The notes: generated by a model from the letters alone, not told the origin. Positions 45,332 to 56,998 are shown, counted from the stretch's first letter. The stretch: 64,000 nucleotides of DNA from JAIBJN01 sp963830885 (GCA_963830885.1 CAWHOA010000020.1:1-64000), one strand, 5' to 3'. Translations and numbers: made by a program.

Positions 45332-46927
45332 GTGAGCGAGGCAGACCCGCCGCGCACGCCCGGTCGGCCACGGCGGCGCCTGGCGCTCTCGACTGCGATC
45401 TTCGCGGCGATCACCGGGATCTCGCGGGTCCTCGGCCTCTTTCGCGAGATCGTCGCGCGCCGCACCTTCGGCGTCGAGGGCGACATCAACGCGTTCACCG
45501 TCGCGTTCCAGCTCCCCAACCTCGTGCGCTCGCTCGCGGCGGACTCGGCCCTCAGCGCTGCGTTCGTGCCCGTTTTCAGCGAGCTGCTCGAGAAGGAGCA
45601 GCGCGCGCGAGCCTGGCATGTGGCCTCGACCCTCTTCTGGCTCGTGTTGATCGTGCTCGGCGCGCTGACCGGCCTCCTCATGCTCTTCGCACCGCTGATC
45701 ATGCGGATCTTCGGGCTGGGCGACCTCGAAGATCTCGCGACCACCCTCTCGCGCATCCTCTTTCCAGTCGTCGTCCTCATGGGCGTCTCGGGGGTCGTGG
45801 TCGGCATCCTCAACTCGTACGAGGAGTTCACCGTCCAGGCGCTGATGCCCGTCCTCTGGAACGTGGCCATCATCGCCTCGCTCCTGTTTGTCGCGCCGCG
45901 GTTCGAGAGCGAGGAAGCGCAGCTCTATGTCTATGCCGGCGGCGTCCTGGTGGGAACCGTCATCCAGACGGTCACACCGGTCTGGTGGCTCCGCGGGCGC
46001 GACGGGCGGATCCGGGCCGTTCTCGACCTTCGCGATCCGGCAGTCAAGCGCGTGCTGACGCTGATGCTGCCCGTGGCCCTCGGGGTCGGGCTCATCAACT
46101 TCAACCTCGTCGTGAACACGTTCTTCGCGTCGAGGTTCGTCGACCCCCTGCTTGCGCCGAGCGCGATCGACGCCGCCTTCAGGATCTACATGCTTCCGCA
46201 GGGCATGTTCTCCGTCGCCGTGGCGACGGTTCTCTTCCCGCTCCTCTCGCGGCTCGCCGCCCGGCACGACACCGACGGCTTCCGCAGCACCGTCTCGCTC
46301 GGCCTCCGGCAGATCGGCTTCCTGCTCCTGCCCGCGAGCGCGATCGCCGCCGTCCTCGCGGAGCCGATCGTGCGGCTGCTCTACCAACGCGGCGAGTTCA
46401 CAGCCGAGCAGACGCCCGTCGTCGCGGGGGCGCTCGCAGCCTTCGCGGTCGGGCTCACGTTCAACGGGACGATGCTCATGCTCAACCGTTCCTTCTACAG
46501 CCTGCAGGCGCCGTGGGTACCGACCTGGGTCGCGCTCGGGAACCTCGTGCTGAACGGCGTGCTCGCCGCGATCCTCTACCGCGTCGGGGTCTGGGGCATT
46601 CCACTCGCGACCTCGCTCGTCAACATCGCCGGGACCTTGGCGCTGGTCGCGATCCTCCGCCGCCGACTGGGGCGGCTGGACGGCGGAGCGATTCTCTCCT
46701 CGTACGCGCGCATCGCAGCTGCCTCGGTCGCGGCCGCCGCTGCCGCCTTCGGCATCTGGTACGGGCTCGACGCGACACTGGGACGCTCGCTGGGCGCACA
46801 GATCCTTTCCGTCGGCATCGGCGTCCTCGCCGGGACGGCCGTCTTCCTCGCCGCAGCCGCCCTCCTCCGCGTCCGCGAGCTGCAGACGCTCCGCTCGCTC
46901 CGCCGCCGATCCGGTACAACGGACTAG
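45332..46927 (+). CDS. murJ: Lipid II flippase MurJ
   Basis: MOP-superfamily flippase of 531 aa with about 14 helices that moves lipid II across the membrane. MurJ marks are GISRVLGLFREIVARRTFG near the start, FVPVFSELLEK, and YQRGEFTAEQT in the second half. TATCCT ends 7 nt before the GTG, a leaderless arrangement. It is followed by lepA after 9 bp. Confidence 0.93.
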   Translation: MSEADPPRTPGRPRRRLALSTAIFAAITGISRVLGLFREIVARRTFGVEGDINAFTVAFQLPNLVRSLAADSALSAAFVPVFSELLEKEQRARAWHVASTLFWLVLIVLGALTGLLMLFAPLIMRIFGLGDLEDLATTLSRILFPVVVLMGVSGVVVGILNSYEEFTVQALMPVLWNVAIIASLLFVAPRFESEEAQLYVYAGGVLVGTVIQTVTPVWWLRGRDGRIRAVLDLRDPAVKRVLTLMLPVALGVGLINFNLVVNTFFASRFVDPLLAPSAIDAAFRIYMLPQGMFSVAVATVLFPLLSRLAARHDTDGFRSTVSLGLRQIGFLLLPASAIAAVLAEPIVRLLYQRGEFTAEQTPVVAGALAAFAVGLTFNGTMLMLNRSFYSLQAPWVPTWVALGNLVLNGVLAAILYRVGVWGIPLATSLVNIAGTLALVAILRRRLGRLDGGAILSSYARIAAASVAAAAAAFGIWYGLDATLGRSLGAQILSVGIGVLAGTAVFLAAAALLRVRELQTLRSLRRRSGTTD

Positions 46928-46936
46928 CGATCAGCC

Positions 46937-48724
<1,788 letters not shown>

Positions 48725-48728
<4 letters not shown>

Positions 48729-49843
48729 ACGGCGCCGTCCGGCACCTGTACGTCCACCTGCCGTTCTGTGCGCACCGCTGCGGCTACTGCGACTTCGTGA
48801 CGCTCGTCGGCCGGCGCGACGGCCATGGGGCGTACGTCGACGCTCTCCTGGCCGAGCTCGAGCTGGAGAGCGGCGCATTGGCCCCAGACGTCGAAACGGT
48901 ATTCCTCGGGGGTGGTACGCCGACGTTCACCGATCCGGCCGAGCTCGTTCGCCTGCTCGCGGTGCTGCCCTCGGCGGCCGAGGTCACGGTCGAGGCGAAC
49001 CCCGAGACCGTGACGCCCGAACTGGCGCTGCTTCTTCGCCGCGGCGGCGTGTCGCGAGTCTCCCTCGGCGCGCAGAGCTTCCAGCCGGAGCTGCTGGCCG
49101 TGCTCGAGCGCCGCGCGGAGCCCGAGACCGTCCGGGCCGCGTTCTACCATCTTCGTGATGCCGGATTCGACAACATCTCGCTCGATCTCGTCTACGGCAT
49201 CCCCGGCCAGAGCCCCGCCGACCTCGATCTCGACCTTGCAGAGGCGATCGCGCTCGGCCCGGAGCACCTGTCCTGCTACGAGCTCGAGGCGAAGCCCGGC
49301 ACCCGCTTCACCGTCGCGCACGGAGACGAGCTGGCGGCGCAGGCGGAGGCGATGGAGGGCTACTTCGAGCTGGTCGTGGAGACGCTCGTCGGCGCCGGCT
49401 ATCGCTGGTACGAGACGGCGAACTTCTGCCGGCCCGGCCGCCAGGCGCGGCACAACCTCGGCTACTGGCTCGGCCAGGACTACCTCGGCGTCGGGATCGG
49501 GGCGGTCTCGACCGTAGCCGGGCTGCGCTGGCGGAACCGGCCGAGCCTGGCCGGGTATCTCGGGGCACTCGCCGAGGGCCGGCGGCCGCCGCGGGAGGAG
49601 GAGGCTCTCGAGCCGGAGGTCGTGCTCCGCGAGCGGCTGCTCCTCGGGCTGCGCCTCGACGAGCCGGTGGAGCTGTCCAGCGTGGACGGCGCCGTCGACT
49701 CGGACGCCCTCGCACGCATGGAGCGGCTCGGGCTCGCCGAGCGCCGGAACGGCGGCCTGGCCCTCACGCGCCGCGGCCGGTTCCTCGGCGGCGGCGTCAC
49801 GGCCGAGCTGATGGCCGAAAGCCCTGCAAAAAGTACACTTTAG
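48725..49843 (+). CDS. hemW: HemW-like radical SAM heme chaperone
   Basis: Radical SAM protein of 372 aa. The 4Fe-4S cluster ligands Cys15, Cys19 and Cys22 in PFCAHRCGYC are in place, followed by VETVFLGGGTPTF, VSLGAQSFQPELLAVL and NISLDLVYGIPGQ. HemW proteins bind heme and lack the extra cysteine of true coproporphyrinogen oxidase HemN; the fourth CxxxCxxC position here is F (YCDF), as in HemW. It overlaps lepA by 4 bp; lepA-hemW-hrcA order is conserved. Confidence 0.9.
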
Positions 49844-49847
49844 AACG

Positions 49848-50891
49848 ATGGCGGACGCACAGGACCTACGCCTCAGCCCGCGACAGGAGTTGATCCTCGC
49901 GCGCGCGGTGGAGGAGTACGTGGCGACAGGGACGCCCGTGGGCTCGAAGACGCTCGTCGAGCGCACCGGACTGGACGTGTCCTCGTCGACCGTCCGTTAC
50001 GAGCTGGCGGTGCTCGAGGAGCAGGGGCTCCTGACGCACCCGCATACGTCCGCCGGGCGCGTGCCGACCGACGCGGGCTACCGGGTGTTCGTCGACCGCC
50101 TGCTCGACCGGCTCGAGCCGCGTCCTGCCGACCTCGAGCTCGACCTCTCGGGCGCGGAGAGCCAGGTCGACTCGGCGCTGCGCGCGACGACGGAGGTGCT
50201 CGCGGACCTGACCCACCTGCTCGCGCTCGTCTCGGCCCCGCCGCTCGAGACGACGATGCTGCGCCACGTCGAGGTCCTGCTGCTGCAGCCGCGAGTGGTC
50301 ATGGTCGTCGTCATCACCTCCACGGGAGGCGTGACAAAGCGGTTGTTGACGTTCGAGGAGCCGGTCGACGCGGGCCTTGCCGAGTGGGCGGCGCAGTACC
50401 TGAACGAGACACTCGCCGGCCTGCGCCTCGGCGCGCGGCTGCTGCGCGCGCGCTTCGAGGACGCCGCCCTCTCGGACCGCGAGCGGGCGTTCCTCGAGCG
50501 AGTGCGTCCCGCGTTCACCGACGTCCTCGAGGCGGAGGAGCAGACGCTCTACGTCGGCGGGACGGCCGGCGTGCTCGACGAGTTTCGCACCGACGAGCTG
50601 CGAACGTACCGCCGGCTCCTCGAGGTTCTCGAGCAGCGGGCTGCCGTGCTCGACCTCCTGCGGGCGAGCCTCGGCTCGAAGCGTCCCTTCGTCCGTGTCG
50701 GGCCGGATCTCGACGATCCGGACCTCGCCGGCGTCTCGCTCGTGGGCGCCGCCTACGGGCTTCAGCACATGAACCTGGGGACGGTCAGCCTTCTGGGCCC
50801 GACGCGCATGGACTACGAGAAGGCAATCGCAGTCGTGCGTGCTGCCGCACATGAGCTCTCGCGCTTCGTCGAGGAGCTCTACGAGAGCTGA
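49848..50891 (+). CDS. hrcA: Heat-inducible transcription repressor HrcA
   Basis: Repressor of chaperone genes through CIRCE operators, 347 aa. N-terminal winged helix (LSPRQELILARAVEEYVATG, SSSTVRYELAVLEEQGLL, HTSAGRVPTDAGYRVFVD) followed by a GAF-like dimerisation domain. TACACT ends 8 nt before the ATG. No CIRCE palindrome is seen in front of it, so it does not obviously repress itself. dnaJ follows after 4 bp. Confidence 0.95.
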   Translation: MADAQDLRLSPRQELILARAVEEYVATGTPVGSKTLVERTGLDVSSSTVRYELAVLEEQGLLTHPHTSAGRVPTDAGYRVFVDRLLDRLEPRPADLELDLSGAESQVDSALRATTEVLADLTHLLALVSAPPLETTMLRHVEVLLLQPRVVMVVVITSTGGVTKRLLTFEEPVDAGLAEWAAQYLNETLAGLRLGARLLRARFEDAALSDRERAFLERVRPAFTDVLEAEEQTLYVGGTAGVLDEFRTDELRTYRRLLEVLEQRAAVLDLLRASLGSKRPFVRVGPDLDDPDLAGVSLVGAAYGLQHMNLGTVSLLGPTRMDYEKAIAVVRAAAHELSRFVEELYES

Positions 50892-50895
50892 GACC

Positions 50896-52024
50896 GTGGC
50901 CACGACGCGACGCGACTACTACGAGATCCTCGGCGTCCCGCGCAACGCCGACGAACGCGCGATCAAGTCCGCGTTCCGGCGGCTGGCGCGCGAGCTGCAC
51001 CCCGACGTGTCCGACCACCCCGAGGCCCAGGAGCGCTTCCGCGAGGCCGCGGAGGCCTACGAGGTGCTCTCGAAGGCCGAGACCCGTGAGCTCTACGACC
51101 GCTACGGCCACGACGGGCTCCGCACCGGTGGCTTCCGGCCGACGGACTTCGACTTCGGGAGCCTCAACGACCTCTTCTCCGCGTTCTTCGGCGACGACCT
51201 CTTCGGCGGAGTCGGGGGCCGCGGCGGCCGGCGATCGGCACGGGGGGCGGACGTGCTCGCCGAGGTCGAGGTCACCCTGGTCGAGGCTGCGGAGGGCGCC
51301 ACCCGCGCGGTCCCGTTCCCGGCGGTGGTCGACTGTGCGACCTGCCACGGCTCCGGCGCCGCTCCCGGGACATCGCCGACGACCTGTGTCGGCTGCGGAG
51401 GCACCGGTCGCCTCCAGACGGTCTCGAGCTCGTTCCTCGGCCAGATCGTGCGGACGCAGGCCTGCCCTCGCTGCGGGGGCCTCGGCGAGGTCGTCGAGAG
51501 CCCGTGCCCCGAGTGCGACGGTGCGGGGCGTCTGACGGAGGAGCGCGAGCTCGAGGTCGAGATCCCGCGGGGAATCCACGACGGGCAGCGCATCCGCCTG
51601 GGTGGGGAGGGGCACGCCGGCTCTCTCGGGGGGCGGTCGGGCGATCTCTACGTGCTCGTCCATGTCCAGCCCGACGACCGGTTCGTGCGGGAGGGCAACG
51701 ACATCGTCTCCGCAGTGGAGCTGACGATGACGCAGGCGGCTCTGGGCGCAAGCCTGCAGGTCGAGACGCTCGACGGCGAGCTCGCGCTCGACTTCGAGCC
51801 GGGAACGCAGCCAGGTGACGTCCGCGTCCTCCGCGGCAAGGGCATGCCCGTCCTCCAGGGGCGCGGGCGCGGCGATCATCGCGTGCTCATCGACGTCCGC
51901 ATCCCGGCGCACCTCACCGACGAACAGACGCCAGCTGCTCGAGGACTTCGGCCGCAGCGAGCACGAGCGGAACTACGGGACGGACGTCGGCTTCTTCGAG
52001 AAGCTGCGCTCCGCGTTCCGCTGA
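50896..52024 (+). CDS. dnaJ: Chaperone protein DnaJ, frameshifted near the 3' end
   Basis: Hsp70 co-chaperone. J domain with HPD (DYYEILGVPRNADE, ELHPDVSD), a short Gly/Phe region (DFDFGSLNDLFSAFFGDDLFGG), the zinc domain with four CxxCxG-type repeats (CATCHGSG, CVGCGGTG, CPRCGGLG, CPECDGAG), and substrate-binding domains. At 51925-51929 an extra base (the A in CAGACGCCAG) shifts the frame. Repaired, it ends LLEDFGRSEHERNYG...FFEKLRSAFR at 52024. Unrepaired, the frame runs on into prmA as a false fusion. GTG start. Confidence 0.92.
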
Positions 52025-52044
52025 GCGTTCTCCGGCGCCTCGCG

Positions 52045-52785
52045 GTGACCGTCCCGGCCGCGCGGGCCGAGGAGGCCAGGGCGGCGATGATCGCGCTCTT
52101 CCCCGAGGGGTTCGAGGAGCGGGATGCCGGAGGCTTCCTCGAGCTCGCCGCCTACACGGAGCGCGACGACGCGGCCGCCGCGCTCGGGGCGCTCGGGCCG
52201 GTGCGCGACCTCGAGGTCGCTCGCGGCTGGGAAGACGAGTGGCAGCGGTTCCACCGGCCCGTGCGGGTCGGGCCTCTCTGGATCGGGCCGTCCTGGGAGT
52301 TGCCCGACGCGGAGGTGCTCGCGGTGGTCATCGACCCGGGCCGCGCCTTCGGAACGGGCGCTCACGCCACCACGCGGCTCAGCCTGGAGCTGCTTCTCGA
52401 GCTCGAGACGGGGGACTCGTCGACGTCGGCTGCGGCTCGGGCGTGCTCGCCGTCGCTGCGGCGAAGCTCGGCTTCGCGCCGGTGATCGCGCTCGACGACG
52501 ACGGGACGGCCGTCGAGGTCGCACGCGCGAACACTGCTGCCAACGGAGTCGAGGTCGACGTCCGGCTCGCCGACGCGCTGGTCGATCCCCTTCCGGACGT
52601 GCGAGTCGCGGTCGCCAACATTGCGCGCGTCCCGGTGGAAGGGGTCGCCGAGCGCTTCGGCGGCGAGGTTGTGGTCGCCTCCGGCTATCTCGAGCCCGAG
52701 CGACCCGGCGCCGGCGGGCTGGCGGAGCGCCGCGAGGCGGACGGCGGACGGATGGGCGGCCGACCTTTTCGTGCGGGTCGACTAG
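52045..52785 (+). CDS. prmA: Ribosomal protein L11 methyltransferase, two frameshifts
   Basis: SAM-dependent methylase of L11. The N-terminal domain (VTVPAARAEEARAAMIALFPEGFEE) and the RAFGTGAHATTRLSLELL segment are in one frame. After a missing base in the G run at 52410-52415 come LVDVGCGSGVLAVAAAKLG (SAM motif I) and IALDDDGTAVEVARANTAANG. An extra base near 52695 then leads to PAGWRSAARRTADGWAADLFVRVD and the stop at 52785. The indels nearly cancel. The start may lie a few codons earlier (LRRLAVTVP) at a non-standard codon. Confidence 0.85.
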
Positions 52786-52798
52786 CATCGTCGCTCCC

Positions 52799-53995
52799 AT
52801 GGCGACGTTCACCGCCGACTTCCTCGGCTGCAAGGTCTCGCAGACGGATGCCCAGGAGATCCGGGAGCGGCTCGTGGCCGACGGGCACGTCGAGTCGGGT
52901 GAGTCGGCCGACGTTGCGATCGTGAACACGTGCTGCGTCACCCACGAGGCTGTGCGCAAGTCGCGGCAGGCTGTGCGCCGGGCCGCGCGGTCGGCGCGCC
53001 GTGTCTACGTGACCGGCTGTGGGGCGAACCTGACCGGCGACGCCTTCGGCGACCTGCCCGAGAACGTGACCGTCGTTCGGCTGCCCGGCGAGCGGACGCC
53101 CGAGTTCGTCGCGCGGGACGTCGGCGCCATCGGCTGCGTCCGGGCGGACGTCGGCCTCGACCGCCTGCGCGCGTTCGTGAAGGTGCAGGACGGGTGCAGC
53201 TTCTCATGCGCCTTCTGCGTCATCCCGCAGGTCCGCGGGGCCTCCCGCAGCCGGGCGGCCGGCGCAGTCCTGGCCGAGGTGCGGCGCCGCGTCGAGCAGG
53301 GCCACCGCGAGGTGGTGCTCACCGGGATCAATCTCGGCTGCTTCCGCGACCGCGCCGCCGGGTTCGATCTCGCTCGACTCGTCCGTGAGGTGGGCGCCAC
53401 GCCTGGGCTCGAGCGTCTGCGACTCTCGTCGATCGAGGTCAACCACCTCGACGAGAAGCTGATCGCGGCGATGCGCGAGACACCGGCGGTCTCGCCGCAC
53501 CTGCACGTGCCGCTCCAGTCCGGCGACGACGGCGTGCTCGCCGCGATGGGCCGCCGCTACACGAGCGCGACGTACCTCCGCCGGGTCGGGCTGGCCGACG
53601 GGTTCAATCTGACCGCGGACGTGATCGTCGGCTTTCCGGCCGAGGACGACGCTGCCTTCGAGCGGACTCTCGCGGTCATTCAGCAGGCAGGCATCACGAA
53701 GGTGCACGTCTTCCCGTACTCGCCGCGCCCGGGGACGCGCACCGCGGCCGCGGACACGGTCCAACCGGAGGTGAAGCGCGCGCGGAGCGCGAGGCTGCGC
53801 GCGCTTTCGGCGGAGGCCTGCCGAACGCGGTGGCGTGGGAAGCTCGGCGCCGTCGACGCCGTCCTGGTCGACCGCCCTGGCCGCGGCTATGGGGACGACT
53901 ACACTCCCTGGCTCGTGGACGCTCCTTTGGGCGGGATCGTGCGCGTCAGAGCGGTGGACGTGAGCGAAGAAGGAGTCGTCGGTGTCCCAGTCTGA
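52799..53995 (+). CDS. mtaB: MtaB-like tRNA t6A37 methylthiotransferase
   Basis: Radical SAM enzyme of 398 aa that makes ms2t6A at tRNA position 37. The N-terminal UPF0004 domain has FLGCKVSQTDAQEI and NTCCVTHEA with its three cysteines; the radical SAM site is C133, C137, C140 (CSFSCAFC); VVLTGINLG and LHVPLQSGDDGVLAAM follow, and a TRAM domain closes it. MtaB is preferred over MiaB because of GCKVSQ rather than GCQMN at the start. TAGCAT, made of the prmA stop, lies 10 nt upstream. Confidence 0.9.
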   Translation: MATFTADFLGCKVSQTDAQEIRERLVADGHVESGESADVAIVNTCCVTHEAVRKSRQAVRRAARSARRVYVTGCGANLTGDAFGDLPENVTVVRLPGERTPEFVARDVGAIGCVRADVGLDRLRAFVKVQDGCSFSCAFCVIPQVRGASRSRAAGAVLAEVRRRVEQGHREVVLTGINLGCFRDRAAGFDLARLVREVGATPGLERLRLSSIEVNHLDEKLIAAMRETPAVSPHLHVPLQSGDDGVLAAMGRRYTSATYLRRVGLADGFNLTADVIVGFPAEDDAAFERTLAVIQQAGITKVHVFPYSPRPGTRTAAADTVQPEVKRARSARLRALSAEACRTRWRGKLGAVDAVLVDRPGRGYGDDYTPWLVDAPLGGIVRVRAVDVSEEGVVGVPV

Positions 53996-54317
53996 GTGCC
54001 TGTTCTGCCGCCTGTACGCGGACGGCGACCACGTGCGCAAGGAGGGCGGCTTTGCGGCCGTCCGGGACATCAACCCGAAGGCGCCGGTTCATCTGCTCGT
54101 CATCCCGGAGCGGCATGTCGACACGTTCCGCGACGTCGGCGCCTTCGGCGCGGACGAGGCCAAGGGCATGCTGGACTTCGTCGCGGCCACGGCGCGCGAC
54201 GCGGGGCTCGAGGACTACCGCGTGATCGTGAACGTCGGCGGGGGCGGCGGCCAGACGGTCTTCCACCTCCACTGGCATATTCTCGGCGGAACGCCGACCC
54301 TGGCTGGTTTCGAATGA
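53982..54317 (+). CDS. HIT family nucleotide-binding protein
   Basis: Histidine-triad hydrolase of 111 aa (HinT type). It has CLFCRL zinc cysteines at the start, the PVHLLVIPERH segment, and the catalytic triad motif HLHWH near the C-terminus with GGGGGQTVFH before it. It probably hydrolyses AMP-lysine-type or adenylate intermediates. GTG start inside the 3' end of mtaB; ATGA overlap with the next gene. Confidence 0.93.
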   Translation: MSQSECLFCRLYADGDHVRKEGGFAAVRDINPKAPVHLLVIPERHVDTFRDVGAFGADEAKGMLDFVAATARDAGLEDYRVIVNVGGGGGQTVFHLHWHILGGTPTLAGFE

Positions 54318-54757
54318 GCCTGATCGCGGAGATCGAGGACGAGATCAAGGAGTCGATGCGGGCGCGCGACCAGTTGCGCACCGACACGCTGCGCCTGACC
54401 CTGGCCGCCCTTCGCGCGGCTGAGAAGGAGCTCGGCCGGCCGCTGAGCGACGACGAGGAGCTCCAGGTGCTGCAACGCGAGCGTAAGCGCCGCGCCGAGG
54501 CTGCGGACGCCTTCCGCTCCGCGGGGCGTGAGGAGCAGGCGGAGAAGGAGGAGGACGAGCTCGACATCATCGAGGAGTTCATGCCCGAGCCGCTCGACGA
54601 GGAGGAGATCGAGCGGATCGTGGACGACGCGATCGCCGAGACCGGGGCGACCTCGCTCCGCGACCTCGGCCGCGTGATGGCCGACGTCATGCCCCAGGTA
54701 GCCGGCCGGGCGGACGGCTCCGAGGTGAGCCAGCTCGTGCGCGAGAAGCTCGCCTGA
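54314..54757 (+). CDS. GatB/YqeY domain protein
   Basis: A 147-aa helical protein with the YqeY pattern: LIAEIEDEIKESMRARDQLRTDTLRLTLAALR at the start and the YLPxxL-like EEFMPEPLDEEEIERIVDDAIAETGA, ending MPQVAGRADGSEVSQLVREKL. The domain resembles the tRNA-binding tail of GatB and is linked to tRNA amidation by homology only. Coupled to the HIT gene. Confidence 0.92.
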   Translation: MSLIAEIEDEIKESMRARDQLRTDTLRLTLAALRAAEKELGRPLSDDEELQVLQRERKRRAEAADAFRSAGREEQAEKEEDELDIIEEFMPEPLDEEEIERIVDDAIAETGATSLRDLGRVMADVMPQVAGRADGSEVSQLVREKLA

Positions 54758-54779
54758 TCGGCGCGGCTTCGGGCACACT

Positions 54780-54800
54780 GCGCGCGCCGCTTGCGCGCGC
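54780..54800 (+). terminator. GC hairpin after the yqeY gene
   Basis: GCGCGCGC (54780-54787), loop CGCTT, GCGCGCGC (54793-54800). A further palindromic stretch (CGCCGGC-A-CGCCGGCG near 54868) follows before phoH. No U-tract. Probably the end of the lepA-to-yqeY unit. Confidence 0.45.
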
Positions 54801-54926
54801 GCCGGTGGTAGGACCCCCGGTGGGGGGACCCGGGTCGGAGCGGGGCGTTCGCGTACGCGCGCCGCGCCCGCCGGCACGCCGGCGGGGACTCGGAGAGAAT
54901 CGGCCAGGCGACTAGAATTCGAGCTG

Positions 54927-55887
54927 TTGCAGCAGGTTCTCTCCGTCTCCAACGAGGTCGCGGCCGAGCTCGCCACCGTCGACGACGGGATCCTCGGAGC
55001 ATTGCGGGAGCGGATGGGCTGCGCGATCCGACTGCGCGGCAATCAGCTGACGCTCGAGGGCGACGACGGCAAGGTGGACGAGGCGCGGCTCGTCATCGAC
55101 GAGCTCGTCGAGCTGGTCGAGGGCGGCCACGCGATCGGGCCGAGCACGGTCGACGCCGTGCTGGCCGCGCTCGACGCCGCCAAGGATCCGCGCGAGATCT
55201 TCGAGGACGTCGTCTGGCGGCACCGCGGCAAGAAGATCACGCCGAAGACGGTCAACCAGAAGCACTACGTAGACGCGATCCGATCCGGGCACGATCACCT
55301 TCGGAATCGGTCCGGCGGGCACCGGCAAGACGTACCTGGCGATGGCGCTCGCCGTCGCCTCGCTCGCCGACCGGGACGTCAACCGTCTCATCCTCACGCG
55401 CCCTGCCGTGGAGGCCGGCGAGCGGCTCGGCTTCCTGCCCGGCGACATGCTCGCGAAGGTCGACCCGTACCTGCGCCCGCTGTTCGACGCGCTCTACGAC
55501 ATGCTCGACGCCGACCGCCTGAACGCGTTCATGGAGCGGGGGACGATCGAGGTCGCGCCGCTCGCGTTCATGCGCGGGCGGACGCTGAACGACTCGTTCA
55601 TCATCCTCGACGAGGCGCAGAACACGACGCCCGAGCAGATGCAGATGTTCCTGACGCGGCTCGGCTTCGGCTCGAAGGTGGTCGTCACCGGCGACGTCAC
55701 GCAGATCGACCTTCCGCAGGACCAGGCGTCGGGCCTGATCCACGTGCGGCAGATCCTCGGCGACATCGACGGGATCGAGTTCGTCGAGTTCGGGAACCAG
55801 GACGTGGTGCGCCACGTGCTCGTGCAGCGCATCGTCGAGGCGTACAAGCGCCACGCCGAGCAGACGGGCACGCAGCGCCGCCGGTGA
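54927..55887 (+). CDS. phoH: PhoH family ATPase, frameshifted
   Basis: P-loop ATPase linked to RNA metabolism. The N-terminal KH-like part (LSVSNEVAAELATVDDGILGA to KKITPKTVNQKHYVDAI) is in the first frame. An extra base in the GGG at 55287-55289 shifts it, and it resumes as TITFGIGPAGTGKTYLAMALA (Walker A), then RPAVEAGERLGFLPGD, FIILDEAQNTTPEQM (Walker B) and VVTGDVTQIDLP to 55887. The TTG at 54927 is 8 nt after TAGAAT (54913-54918), leaderless type. Coupled to ybeY by GTGA. Confidence 0.9.
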
Positions 55888-56261
55888 TCCGCGTCGAGGT
55901 CGCCAACGAGAGCGGCGTTGCGGTCGACGAGGCTCCGGCCGTCGAGCTCGCCCGGCGCGTGCTCGCCGCCGAGTTGGTGGACGACGGCGACCTCGGCCTC
56001 GCGTTCGTCGACCCCGACCGCATGCGGGAGCTGAAGCGCGAGCACCTCGGAATCGACGAGCCGACCGACGTCCTTTCTTTTCCGATCGACGGGCGCGACA
56101 GGCTTCCGGACGGCGTGCCGCGGCAGCTCGGTGACGTCGTCCTCTGCCCGCAGGTGGTCGGGGCGGCATGGCAGGCGCCGCTGGTCCACGGGCTCCTCCA
56201 TCTGCTCGGGTACGAGCATGGAACGGAGATGGAGCACCGAGAGCGAATTCACCTGGAATGA
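55884..56261 (+). CDS. ybeY: Endoribonuclease YbeY, rRNA maturation factor
   Basis: Zinc metalloenzyme of 125 aa for 16S rRNA 3' processing. The metal site HGLLHLLGYEH has His102, His106 and His112; the upstream NREYL-like segment is LKREHLGIDEPTDVLSFP. It lies between phoH and dgkA with 4-bp overlaps on both sides, the usual actinobacterial order. Confidence 0.94.
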   Translation: MIRVEVANESGVAVDEAPAVELARRVLAAELVDDGDLGLAFVDPDRMRELKREHLGIDEPTDVLSFPIDGRDRLPDGVPRQLGDVVLCPQVVGAAWQAPLVHGLLHLLGYEHGTEMEHRERIHLE

Positions 56262-56998
56262 CCGCGCCCCCGGAACGCGAGACTCCGCGCACGCGGCGGA
56301 CGCCGCGGGTCCTCCAGAGCTTCAACTGGGCCTTCGAGGGCGTCATCCACGTCCTCCGGCACGAGCGCAACATGCGCATCCACTTCGCGGTGGCGACGGC
56401 AGTCCTCGTCCTCGCGTTCTCGTACGGCGTCACGAAGCTCGAGCTGATGGCGCTCTTGATCGCCATCTCGTTCGTGCTGATCGCGGAGATGGTGAACACC
56501 GCGGTCGAGGCGACGATCGACCTGGCGTCGACCTCGTTCGATCCCCTGGCGAAGGTGGCCAAGGACATCGCCGCCGGCACCGTCCTCATCGCCGCGGTCA
56601 ACGCGGTCGTGATCGGCTACCTCGTGTTCGCCGACCGGCTCTCTCAGCCGAGCTCGCGGCTGGTCGACCGGCTGCGGGAGGCTCCCAGCAACCTCACGGT
56701 GATCGCGCTCATCCTGATCATCCTGATCGTGATCGCGTCGAAGGCGTTGACCGGCCGCGGGACGCCGCTGTCGGGAGGCCTTCCGTCCGGGCACGCCGCG
56801 CTGGCCTTCGGCGGCTTCACGGCGATCACGTTCATCGTCGACGAGCAGCGCGTCGTCGTCGCGTTCGTTGCGCTGATCATGGCGCTCCTCGTCGCGCAGA
56901 CGCGCGTCGAGGCAGGGATCCACTCGGTCACGGAGGTCGCCCTCGGTGCCGTGATCGGTACGCTCGTGACCATGATCCTCTTCCAGGTGCTCGCGTGA
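56258..56998 (+). CDS. Fusion of a DgkA-type lipid kinase with a PAP2-type phosphatase domain
   Basis: A 246-aa membrane protein. Residues about 15-135 match the DgkA family (FNWAFEGVIHVLRHERNMRIHF; EMVNTAVEATIDLAS; AKDIAAGTVLIAA), the Gram-positive form of which phosphorylates undecaprenol. Residues about 140-246 match PAP2 phosphatases (GGLPSGHAALAFGGF and EAGIHSVTEVALGAVIG, with the two catalytic histidines). The two activities would act in opposite directions on lipid phosphates, so the fusion may balance undecaprenyl phosphate. Coupled to ybeY and cdd. Confidence 0.88.
   Translation: MTAPPERETPRTRRTPRVLQSFNWAFEGVIHVLRHERNMRIHFAVATAVLVLAFSYGVTKLELMALLIAISFVLIAEMVNTAVEATIDLASTSFDPLAKVAKDIAAGTVLIAAVNAVVIGYLVFADRLSQPSSRLVDRLREAPSNLTVIALILIILIVIASKALTGRGTPLSGGLPSGHAALAFGGFTAITFIVDEQRVVVAFVALIMALLVAQTRVEAGIHSVTEVALGAVIGTLVTMILFQVLA

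Noticed and set aside
49790..49850. CIRCE operator before hrcA
   Set aside because: No TTAGCACTC-N9-GAGTGCTAA-like palindrome is present; only the TACACT box is seen.
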